From: Candidatus Methylopumilus universalis
GTDB taxonomy: Bacteria; Pseudomonadota; Gammaproteobacteria; Burkholderiales; Methylophilaceae
Assembly (NCBI GenBank): GCA_945883335.1
Contig: CAMCXI010000001.1
Coordinates: 186,001 to 250,000, forward strand
DNA length: 64,000 nucleotides
Reading direction: 5' to 3'
Every line of letters begins with the position of its first letter. Position 1 is the first letter of the stretch. A program made the translations under genes and the position numbers. Under the pieces are notes generated by a model. It saw only the letters and a list, made by a program, of their open reading frames with translations. It was not told where the DNA came from and did no database searches. Positions 51,665-60,658 of the stretch are shown one piece after another.

Positions 51665-52585
51665 TTACTCCCACTCTAATCCAGGGTAAATATTATTCAC
51701 ATTACGTCGATTCACGATATCAAAAAGTTGCCAGTAGCTACGCTCAGAAGCGGCCGCGGTGCTCATGGCCTTTTCCATGACCTCGCCTTTTTTAATGCTG
51801 GCACGAATGTCATTTAAAAGCGTCCATAAATAACGCTCTTGATCGTTCAGCTGTTTTTTCCAATTCGCGTCTTTAAGTGAACTGCTATGTCCAGGAATTG
51901 CAAATTCTGCTTCATGGGTTTTAAGCTCGTTAATCACCGCTAGCCAGCCCTTGATGTCGCCATCAATTGAAGGCGTGCGCTCCACAAAGAGTAAATCGCC
52001 AGTCCAAAGTGTAGCGCTTTTATGATCGAATACTGTTAAATCGGTATTGGTATGTGCCGTTGGGTAAGCCGTCAGTAAAAGCGTTCTGTCACCCAAGTCT
52101 AGATTGGCAGTCGTTTTAACAAGCATGCTGGGTTTGACGATTTCACTGCCTGCAAAAGTGTCACCTAGCCATTGTTGATTAATCCGGAGATAGTTTTCAC
52201 GGCGGCGCTCCATCGCATCAGGCAGTTTCTCATGACCCACAAAAGTAGCTTTGTCTTGAATAAATGCCGCGTTCCCAAAAATATGGTCTGGATGCACGTG
52301 GGTATTGATGACGTATAAAATAGGCAGGTTGGATACTTTGCGAATGGCCTCACGCAAAGCTTGGCCAGTTTTTAAGCTACCGCCCGTATCAATCACGGCA
52401 ATCCCCTTGCTGCCGACGATAAAACTCACATTGCAAATATCAGCGTGGTAGCCTTCGGACATATCTTCATGCACGCCGTGATGGACATAAACCCCATTGC
52501 CTAAACTCTCCATGGCTAATGGCGCGGCTAAAGCGAAATGGAAAATAAAAAGCGATGTGATTCCAAGTATGATTTTTTTAAGCAT
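51665..52585 (-). CDS. Quinoprotein relay system zinc metallohydrolase (MBL fold, SoxH-related)
   Basis: Signal peptide; VINTHVHPDHIFGNAAF, YPTAHTNTDLTVF, TGDLLFVERTPSIDGDIKGWL. Confidence 0.88.
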   Translation of the reverse strand: MLKKIILGITSLFIFHFALAAPLAMESLGNGVYVHHGVHEDMSEGYHADICNVSFIVGSKGIAVIDTGGSLKTGQALREAIRKVSNLPILYVINTHVHPDHIFGNAAFIQDKATFVGHEKLPDAMERRRENYLRINQQWLGDTFAGSEIVKPSMLVKTTANLDLGDRTLLLTAYPTAHTNTDLTVFDHKSATLWTGDLLFVERTPSIDGDIKGWLAVINELKTHEAEFAIPGHSSSLKDANWKKQLNDQERYLWTLLNDIRASIKKGEVMEKAMSTAAASERSYWQLFDIVNRRNVNNIYPGLEWE

Positions 52586-52721
52586 TGATTATCCTTTAAG
52601 GCGATCCGCTTGTATGGGTGTCTAAAACTTTTAATGCGTTTAAAATCTAGCAAGACAAGCATTTATGATGCAATATAGCACGCTAAGTTTAAGCAGTAAT
52701 CTTTATATAAAGGGGAAAAGT

Positions 52722-53351
52722 ATGACGCAGAATCAATATACAAAAACCGCCATTGTTTTGCATTGGCTGATTGGTATCGCTATTTTGGCGATGTTTGCTT
52801 TAGGCTGGTTTATGGCCGATATTCCTAAAGACCAACCAAAATCGACTGCTTTCGATTTGTTTAATTTAGGTATCTACACATGGAACTTGGCAACAGAAGT
52901 GACGCCAAGAACTTTCTACTTTAATTTGCATAAATCAGTGGGTATTACCATCTTGGCGCTTGTTGCCTTCCGCATGTTCTGGCGCATTACACATCGTCCA
53001 CCAGCGCTTTTAGATAGCATGTCAGCCCTAGAGAAGAGCCTCGCTAAAGGCGGCCATCATTTGCTTTACTTGCTCATGTTTGCTTTGCCGATTTCAGGTT
53101 TGATCATGGCGATGAACAGCAAATTTGAATACGGCGTGAAATGGTTTGGTATCAGCTTGATGAATGGCCTAGATAACAAAGCGATTCGCGAATCGTTTGT
53201 AGAAGTGCATGAAGTCATCGGCATCATCATGTTAGTGGCGATTGGCGTTCACGTCTTAGGCGCTTTGAAACACAAGTTTATTGATAAAGATGGCACCATG
53301 AGCCGCATGTCATTATGTGGTTTGTGCGCTAAAGGTTCTTGCAAAAAGTAG
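52722..53351 (+). CDS. Cytochrome b561 family protein
   Basis: TKTAIVLHWLIGIAILAMFALGW and HKSVGITILALVAFRMFWRITHRPP; ORF opens at 52665 but ATG 52722 is preferred. Confidence 0.92.
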   Translation: MTQNQYTKTAIVLHWLIGIAILAMFALGWFMADIPKDQPKSTAFDLFNLGIYTWNLATEVTPRTFYFNLHKSVGITILALVAFRMFWRITHRPPALLDSMSALEKSLAKGGHHLLYLLMFALPISGLIMAMNSKFEYGVKWFGISLMNGLDNKAIRESFVEVHEVIGIIMLVAIGVHVLGALKHKFIDKDGTMSRMSLCGLCAKGSCKK

Positions 53352-53359
53352 TTCATGAT

Positions 53360-53424
53360 CCATTCCGCCCTTAGCATGTCGAAGGGAATGTGTTTTGATG
53401 GTTCTACAAGCTCACCATGAATGG
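53360..53424. repeat. Degenerate intergenic palindromic repeat (GTCGAAGGG / TTCGACAAGCTCACCATGAA-like)
   Basis: ccattccgcccttagcatgtcgaagggaatg followed by atggttctacaagctcaccatgaatgg; two internal dyads (cattcc/ggaatg; atggt/accat). Confidence 0.6.
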
Positions 53425-53460
53425 AAAGCTTGGGGTTAAGAAAACTTAAGCACTGAATGA

Positions 53461-53487
53461 AAAAAGGGCGCATCGGCGCCCTTTTTT
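53461..53487. terminator. Hairpin terminator between convergent genes
   Basis: aaaaagggcgcatcggcgccctttttt. Confidence 0.8.
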
Positions 53488-53510
53488 ATTGCCCTTACTT
53501 TGTAGGTGGC

Positions 53511-54326
53511 TTAGTTTTTAACTTCGGCCTGATGGCTAAATTCTTTGCCATCATTATCAAAAGCATTCACAGCCAAAACCCCAGGTGCTCTGGGGATAAA
53601 GTTAAATCTTAAATATGGGTCTTCGCTTGTCCCTACCCCAAAATCTACATTCATTACAGGCTCATTATTGTAAGTGAATGCCGCTTTTTGAATATAAAAA
53701 GCGGGCACAAAACCTTGCGAGACTAAATCACGTTGCAAGCCAGTGCGCATAGGGTGTTTGATGATGAAAGTAGCTGAAGCAGCATCGCCAAATTTCACAG
53801 GGCTTTCCACATTCATTTTAATTTTGCCTGCCGCCGCGCGGATTGCATTTTCATCGCCATCTACTGTGCCGCCACAGCCGCCAGCCGCGCGAATCTCCAC
53901 AGAAGCTAGAAATAGCTTGCCATCAGCGGTTTCGCCCACAGCGCGGATGTAAGAATCCATCTCCATACGAATACGTGTTGCCAGCTTAAATTTGCCTAGC
54001 TTATCCGTGAGGTGGTAAGTGGCAGTAAGCGGAATTGGATTTGAATCCACTAAAAGATAAAGCGTTTTAATTGCATTTGCATCGGCTTGTGTTTGGTCGA
54101 TAGCAATCTCAAGTGGCACTTGCGCACCGCTCTCAGCACGGCGTGGCGCAACAAAGGTAATAAAAGGCGCATCCGCCATCGGTCTTTGGGCAAAGAAAGC
54201 CTCTTTCACTAAAGGCCATTTTGAGGGGTCGGATTCAGCGTGTGTCTGCAAGCTGAAACTGATTAATCCCAAGCCTGCAAAAATTAGCCGTAATGCGAGG
54301 TTGATGCTTTTCATGAGTATCTCCAA
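53511..54326 (-). CDS. Quinoprotein dehydrogenase-associated SoxYZ-like carrier protein
   Basis: SoxY-like N-terminus, GGCGGTVDGDEN, SoxZ-like C-terminus; likely start at 54314. Confidence 0.85.
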   Translation of the reverse strand: MEILMKSINLALRLIFAGLGLISFSLQTHAESDPSKWPLVKEAFFAQRPMADAPFITFVAPRRAESGAQVPLEIAIDQTQADANAIKTLYLLVDSNPIPLTATYHLTDKLGKFKLATRIRMEMDSYIRAVGETADGKLFLASVEIRAAGGCGGTVDGDENAIRAAAGKIKMNVESPVKFGDAASATFIIKHPMRTGLQRDLVSQGFVPAFYIQKAAFTYNNEPVMNVDFGVGTSEDPYLRFNFIPRAPGVLAVNAFDNDGKEFSHQAEVKN

Positions 54327-54556
54327 TTGAGTATCCGACTCACAACATAGTCAGTGATTAAGACCAAATCGTTTAATTAGTTCTCTAATTTTAAGTGATT
54401 ATCAACAAATACGTAAATAATTCGCAAATTCTTCTTAAAAGCTGGGCTTTTAATGATTTTACGTATGGTCATGTTTTTAACGGTACATTAGTATTTGCAT
54501 AATTAATTAACAAGTACTTAACATTTATCCTGACTCTAAGAATTGGCAATTATAAA

Positions 54557-56688
54557 ATGAATAAAAAACTAATTTTTACACTGGTCGCGGCCAGTTTATC
54601 AACCTCAGCATTTGCTGAAGGTATTAATTTAAGCCCTGTAGTGGTTACGGCAACTAGATCAGCACAAAATAGCTTTGACTTACCAGTTTCTATTGATGTT
54701 GTGGATCAACGTAGCATCAAAGAAGGCCAGCTTCAAATGACGCTTTCTGAAAGCTTAATTCGCGTTCCTGGTATTACAGCACAAAATCGTAATCAACAAG
54801 CGCAAGACCCACAACTTTCAACCCGTGGTTTTGGATCACGCTCAAGTTTTGGCGTTCGTGGTATTAGACTTTATGTTGATGGCATTCCATTAACGATGCC
54901 TGATGGCCAGGGTCAGCCAGGTATTGTTGATTTGTCTGCAATCAAGAGCATTGAAGTGATGCGTGGTCCATTTTCATCGCTTTACGGAAACTCTTCTGGC
55001 GGTGTTATTCAGATGATTTCTCAAGATGCTCCAAAAACTCCCGAAGTTGGAGCGTCATTGATGTATGGTAGTTATGGTACTCGAAGAGAAGTGCTTAATG
55101 CCGGAGGTACAGAGGGCATTTTTGAATATAATTAAATCTATCAAACTTTGATACTGACGGTTATCGCGATCACAGCTCAAGTAGTAAAAAGCAAGCAACA
55201 GCTAAATTTAAATTCAATTTTAGCGACTCAACAAAATTAACAACACTTATTAATTGGATTGATCAGGATGCTCAAGATCCTCTTGGACTTTCTAGAGCAA
55301 ACGTCGGAGAGCCATCAGCGTTTACAAACCCAAAGTCAGTTATTTCACAGGCTGATCAATCAAATACACGCGTTAGTAGAAAGCATACGCAAGTTGGGTT
55401 TAATTTAGAGCATGCCTTTAATGAAAACAATAGTATCAATCTAGTTACTTATGTCGGCACCCGCGAAAACTTGCAGTATCTTTCATTGCCTTCAGCTTCT
55501 CCAGTTTTTGCAAATGGTCGTGCAAGCTCTATTTCCAGAGATTTTTGGGGTAGTGATATTCGTTGGAATAACAAAGGCTCGATTTTTAATATGCCATACA
55601 GCTTAACAGCCGGTCTTAATTACGGTATTGCCGAAGATTCAAGACAAGACGTGAACGCGGATAATGGTGTTATGCGTACGATTACTGTTGCTAATAATAG
55701 TAACTACGGCTTAAACCGAAGTGAAGACAATATTTCAAAAAACTTTGATCAATACGCTCAAGGTAAACTATCTCTTTTGGAAAACTTAGATTTACACGCT
55801 GGTGTCCGTCATACAAAAGTGAATCTAACTGTCAGAGATAAGTTCCTGTCTGGCACAAGTGCTAACGGTAACAACAGCGGTTCAGTAGAGTATGACAAGA
55901 CGACCCCAGTTATTGGTTTGATTTGGAAAGCGCATCCAGCACTTAACTTATATGCAAATTACGGCCAAGGTTTTGAAACACCGACCTTTGTCGAGGCTGC
56001 TTATACCACTTCAGGTGCGAATAGCACGCCTAACTTAACCCTAAAGCCAAGCGAAAGTCAAAACTATGAAGTTGGAGCCAAAGCTTTCATTTGGAACAAT
56101 ACACGCGCTAACTTTACATTATTTAAAACCGATACGAAAAATGAGTTGGTTGTAAAAGATACTGCAAATGGACGTTCTGCTTTTGGTAATGCAGACAAAA
56201 CACAACGGTCTGGAATTGAGCTTTCTGTAGATTCTCAATTGCCAAATAACTTCTCATTGTATGGCGCATACACATTACTTGATGCTACGTTTGAGTCAGA
56301 CTACTCATATACGGTGAACTCAGTTAATAAAGATATTAAAGCTGGCTATTTGCTTCCTGGTGCTTATAAAACACAAATCTATGGTGAAGTGGCATGGAAG
56401 GCACCATCAGTTGGTTTCTTTAGTGCCTTAGAAGGTTTTCACAACAGTAAAGTGTTTGTAGATGACGTGAACAGTGATGCTGCACCTGCTTATACAATAT
56501 TTAATGTACGTGCTGGATTCCAGCAAAACATTAGCAATTGGCGTTTGAGTGAGTATCTTCGTGTTGAGAATATCTTTGATAAAGACTATATTGGCTCTAT
56601 CAAAGTCAACGACGGAAATGCGCGCTTCTTTGAGCCAGCCGCAGGACGCAACTATATGGTTGGTGTGAGCGCAAGTTATCGCTTTTAA
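54557..56688 (+). pseudogene. TonB-dependent receptor interrupted by a single frameshift near 55128-55135
   Basis: Plug domain in ORF 54557-55135; the +2 frame continues without stop as NLSNFDTDGYRDHSS... into ORF 55471-56688, which ends ...ASYRF. Confidence 0.88.
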
Positions 56689-56706
56689 TCAACTGTTAGT
56701 AACTCT

Positions 56707-56735
56707 AAAAGCCGTCATTATTTGACGGCTTTTTT
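56707..56735 (+). terminator. Rho-independent terminator after TonB-dependent receptor
   Basis: aaaagccgtcattatttgacggctttttt. Confidence 0.88.
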
Positions 56736-56761
56736 ATTGGTATCTAAGCAAGGAGTCTTTT

Positions 56762-57139
56762 TTGGCAATTTTAGGATTTAATCATTACAACTTACGAGCC
56801 GAGCGCTCCATGATGGAACAACTCAAGGTATTTTATCGAGATGTGGTTGGCTTGCGGATTGGTGATCGCCCGCAATTAACTAGCTTTGGTTATTGGTTGT
56901 ATGCAGAAAGCAAAGATGTGTTGCATTTGTCTGAATCCAAGCCAGAAGAAAAGCGTAAAGAAAATGTGGCAACCACCTTTGACCATGTGGCATTCACGGC
57001 AACGGATTATGATGCAACGATTGTTCGTTTTGAGAAGTTAGGCATTCAGTTTAAAACCCGCGAAATTTCCGATGCAGGGCAAAAGCAGATATTTTTTCGC
57101 GACCCTGCGGGCAATGGCATTGAGCTGAATTTTTCTTAA
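56762..57139 (+). CDS. VOC (glyoxalase/bleomycin resistance) family protein
   Basis: FDHVAFTATDYDATIVRFEKLGIQF, FFRDPAGNGIELNF; TTG start. Confidence 0.88.
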   Translation: MAILGFNHYNLRAERSMMEQLKVFYRDVVGLRIGDRPQLTSFGYWLYAESKDVLHLSESKPEEKRKENVATTFDHVAFTATDYDATIVRFEKLGIQFKTREISDAGQKQIFFRDPAGNGIELNFS

Positions 57140-57175
57140 AACGTAATCCTAAAAACAGCCTACCAAGTTTGGCTG

Positions 57176-58456
57176 TTAAATAACGCCATCAAATAGTTGT
57201 ACTTTGACGGTGGTGCCTGCTTCTACGTTGCCCACGTCGTCATCAAGCACAATAAAGCAGTTGGCTTGCGACATTGAACTTAAAACGCCTGAGCTTTGAT
57301 TGCCTGTTGTTTTAACTTGCCAATCGCCATCTTCCCCCACAAATAAAATCCCACGTTGAAACTCTGTGCGGCCTTTGAGCTTTCTGATGGGGCTGGTGCA
57401 AACCACATTGAGCATAGGAATGGCTGCGGGATTGGCTTGCCCCATGAGTACTAGCATGGCTTGCCTGACAAATTGATAGAACGTCACCATCACCGCGACA
57501 GGGTTGCCTGGTAGGCCAAAGTAATGGGCATTGCCGATTTTGCCAAAAGCGAGTGGGCGACCTGGTTTCATGGCGATTTTCCAAAACAGCACTTGGCCGA
57601 GTTTTTGGAGGAGCTGTTTCATGTAATCCGCTTCTCCAACGGATACGCCGCCGCTGGTTAAAATCACATCAGAACCTTCAGCCGCTTTGATGAGGGTTTT
57701 TTCTAATAAAATAGGATCGTCTGGAATCGCACCTAGGTCTTGTATCTCAGCGCCCATGCGGGTCAGCATTCCAAATAAGGTGTAACGATTGCTATCAAAA
57801 ATCTGCCCTGTTTTTAAAGTGCTGCCGATGCTGGCAAGTTCGTCGCCTGTTGAAAAGAAGCTCACTTTCAGCTTGCGATAAACGGATACTTCACCAATGC
57901 CAAGTGATGCAATCAGCCCTAAATCAGCTGGGCTGATTTGATGGCCAACATTTAAAACAACTTGTCCCGCTTTAAGGTCCTCGCCTGCATAGCGAACATT
58001 GGCGCCACGATTTGGTGTGTCGGTAAATAGGATGAACTCACCATCAACTTCAACGCGCTCTTGGGCGATGACGGTATCTGTGCCTGCTGGGATAGCTGCG
58101 CCAGTCATAATTCTGACACAAGCCCCTTTTTCAAATCTGCCTGTTAAGGCATTGCCAGCAAAAGCTGCGCCTGTGATTTTTAGGCGCATTGTGCCCTGGG
58201 CTAAGTCGTCCGCATTAAAAGCGTAGCCATCCATCGCAGAATTGTCGTGGTTAGGTACATTGTGTGTGGTATGAATTTCTTCTGCCAATACACGCCCCAA
58301 AGCGGCATGAAGGTGCAGGCATTCTGTTTCTTGGACGGGGCTTAAAAAAGCTTTGATGTATTCTCTCGCCTGCTCAACAGGCATGGAATTTGGATCGTAG
58401 TCATCACATACGCTGGTGGTGTTCGCAAGCTCAGTGAGCGTTTTTTTAGTCGTCAT
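57176..58456 (-). CDS. moeA: Molybdopterin molybdotransferase MoeA
   Basis: NHDNSAMDGYAF, TSGGVSVGEADYMK, GLPGNPVAVMV. Confidence 0.96.
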   Translation of the reverse strand: MTTKKTLTELANTTSVCDDYDPNSMPVEQAREYIKAFLSPVQETECLHLHAALGRVLAEEIHTTHNVPNHDNSAMDGYAFNADDLAQGTMRLKITGAAFAGNALTGRFEKGACVRIMTGAAIPAGTDTVIAQERVEVDGEFILFTDTPNRGANVRYAGEDLKAGQVVLNVGHQISPADLGLIASLGIGEVSVYRKLKVSFFSTGDELASIGSTLKTGQIFDSNRYTLFGMLTRMGAEIQDLGAIPDDPILLEKTLIKAAEGSDVILTSGGVSVGEADYMKQLLQKLGQVLFWKIAMKPGRPLAFGKIGNAHYFGLPGNPVAVMVTFYQFVRQAMLVLMGQANPAAIPMLNVVCTSPIRKLKGRTEFQRGILFVGEDGDWQVKTTGNQSSGVLSSMSQANCFIVLDDDVGNVEAGTTVKVQLFDGVI

Positions 58457-58992
58457 TTTTTAAGCCAAGTATGAATAAATGCGGCAATTGAATTAATATC
58501 GTTCAGGTCAATTTGCGGGGTAGCGATCGGCAAATGGGTGTCCGTGGCAATAGCAATAATGTTGGCATCTTCTGATGCTAATAGCGGTGTGCCAAACGCA
58601 GCACGATGCACTTCAATCTTGGGAATGGCTTCATGTTTAAATCCTTCAGCCAATACTAGGTCAATTAAATTTCCATCCATTTGCGCGAGTAAATGGGCAA
58701 GATTAGGCTCATTTTCCGCATGCGGAGTACGCACTAACTCTGTCATTAAAGCCCACCTTTGGCGGGATGCGACCATCATCTGCACAGCGCCTGCTTGACG
58801 CAATTTGAAGCTGTCTTTGCCTTCATGGTCGATATCAAATTCGTGGTGCGCATGCTTCACAACCGAAATACGTAAGTCTTTTTGGATAAGTGCGGGAATA
58901 AGTTGTGTCAATAAAGTGGTTTTGCCGATGCCGCTACTGTGGGCGCAAAAACCTAGCACGGGGATTTTATTGATCTGCTTATGGTTGTTCAA
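58453..58992 (-). CDS. mobB: Molybdopterin-guanine dinucleotide biosynthesis protein B
   Basis: VLGFCAHSSGIGKTTLLTQLIP P-loop; VVKHAHHEFDID. Confidence 0.94.
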   Translation of the reverse strand: MNNHKQINKIPVLGFCAHSSGIGKTTLLTQLIPALIQKDLRISVVKHAHHEFDIDHEGKDSFKLRQAGAVQMMVASRQRWALMTELVRTPHAENEPNLAHLLAQMDGNLIDLVLAEGFKHEAIPKIEVHRAAFGTPLLASEDANIIAIATDTHLPIATPQIDLNDINSIAAFIHTWLKK

Positions 58993-59576
58993 GATTCACC
59001 CTCAAGCATGTTCAATTCTTCAGGTGTGTTGACGTTGGAAAATGCTAAAGGATTGTCGTCAAAACTCACTTCAACATAAGCATGTTTTTTTTGCCAGTCT
59101 TCCACTTTTCGGCCACCAGCGTTTAAAAAGTTTTCTAGGTTTTGTGCCAAATTTGTTCGGCATAAGCAAAATACTGGGTGATGCTGATCGCCTGTTTTCG
59201 CAACGGCAATATCTGATTTTTGCGCCTCTAATGCCGCCATTAATCGCGCGCATAAATCCTCTGAAATAAGCGGTGAATCACATGGTACGCTGAGTAGAAA
59301 TTCAGTTTTTGCGGCTTTCATGCCAGCATGTAAGCCTGCTAAGGGGCCTGCAAAGTCTGATATCTCATCAGCAATGATGGTAAAGCCAAACCCTTGGTAA
59401 GTCTCTATTTCTCTGTTGGCGTTAATCAAAATCTCGCTAACTTGGGGGTTCAAACGCTTAATGACATGCTTAATCATAGGCTCGCCTTTAAGCGGAACAA
59501 GACCTTTATCAATGCCGCCCATGCGACGTGCTTTGCCGCCCGCTAGGATGAGCCCTGTGATGTTGTCTTTGTTCAT
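58989..59576 (-). CDS. mobA: Molybdenum cofactor guanylyltransferase
   Basis: GLILAGGKARRMGGIDKGLVPLKGEPMI. Confidence 0.95.
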   Translation of the reverse strand: MNKDNITGLILAGGKARRMGGIDKGLVPLKGEPMIKHVIKRLNPQVSEILINANREIETYQGFGFTIIADEISDFAGPLAGLHAGMKAAKTEFLLSVPCDSPLISEDLCARLMAALEAQKSDIAVAKTGDQHHPVFCLCRTNLAQNLENFLNAGGRKVEDWQKKHAYVEVSFDDNPLAFSNVNTPEELNMLEGES

Positions 59577-60578
59577 TTAGCCGCCAGTATGTGACATAAA
59601 GCGAACAACGGCAGGCGCTGCACGCTTCAGGTCAAAGTCATGGCCTTTAGGTTTGATTTTCATGCTCTCGATAATGGCTTTCTTGAGTGGTTCGTCATCA
59701 TGAGGATGGGCGCGCAAAATCGGCATCAGTTCGATTTTGTCATCTTGGCCTAAGCATAAATACAATTCGCCTTTGCAAGTGATGCGAACACGGTTGCACG
59801 CCTCGCAAAAGTTGTGGCTATGCGGCGAGATAAAGCCAATTTTGGTATTGGTATCGGCAACTTGCCAATAGCGTGCAGGCCCCCCAGTATTAAGCGCGCT
59901 ACTGACAAGCGGGTAATGTTTTTGGAGTGTGGCGAGTGTTTCTGTGTTGCTGACAAAAGAGCTATCGCGGGCGTGGTCAACAATGCCTATGGGCATTTCT
60001 TCAATAAACGAAATGTCAATGGCTTGTTCGATAGCGAAGCCCACTAAATCTAGGCTTTCATCATCATTAATACCGCGCATGAGGACGGTGTTGAGTTTGA
60101 TGTTTTCAAAACCGGCTTGTTTGGCGGCAGTAATGCCACGTAAGACTTTATCTAAATCGCCCACGCGCGTGATGTTTTTGAAGCGCTTAGCGTTTAAGCT
60201 ATCTAAGCTGATGTTGATGCGCCAGACGCCAGCTGATTTAAGCGCTTGCGCTTGTTGCTCAAGCTGTGAGCCATTGGTGGTGGTGACAAGCTCGCGCACG
60301 CCAGCTAATTGACCGATTTCTTCAAATAACCAAATCGCATTTTTGCGCACCAAAGGCTCACCGCCTGTAATGCGTACTTTGCTTACCCCCAGTGAAACAA
60401 AGGCTTTAACAATGCGGGCGCATTCCTCAAGTGATAAGACTTCATCTCGGGGTAAGAAAGAGACATCTTCACCCATGCAATAAGTGCAACGAAAGTCGCA
60501 GCGGTCGGTAATCGACAAGCGAATGTAATCAACTTGTCGTCCGTGTGCATCAATAAGTATGTTTGGTTGGGAGTGCAT
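59577..60578 (-). CDS. moaA: GTP 3',8-cyclase
   Basis: RLSITDRCDFRCTYCM radical SAM motif; FCEACNRVRITCKGELYLCLG. Confidence 0.97.
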   Translation of the reverse strand: MHSQPNILIDAHGRQVDYIRLSITDRCDFRCTYCMGEDVSFLPRDEVLSLEECARIVKAFVSLGVSKVRITGGEPLVRKNAIWLFEEIGQLAGVRELVTTTNGSQLEQQAQALKSAGVWRINISLDSLNAKRFKNITRVGDLDKVLRGITAAKQAGFENIKLNTVLMRGINDDESLDLVGFAIEQAIDISFIEEMPIGIVDHARDSSFVSNTETLATLQKHYPLVSSALNTGGPARYWQVADTNTKIGFISPHSHNFCEACNRVRITCKGELYLCLGQDDKIELMPILRAHPHDDEPLKKAIIESMKIKPKGHDFDLKRAAPAVVRFMSHTGG

Positions 60579-60658
60579 GATTGATTGTTATTGGGCTGAG
60601 GCTAGATATTAAGGTTTAGTCCCGCGAGATACAATGCTATTCAAATTGTGGATATTGA

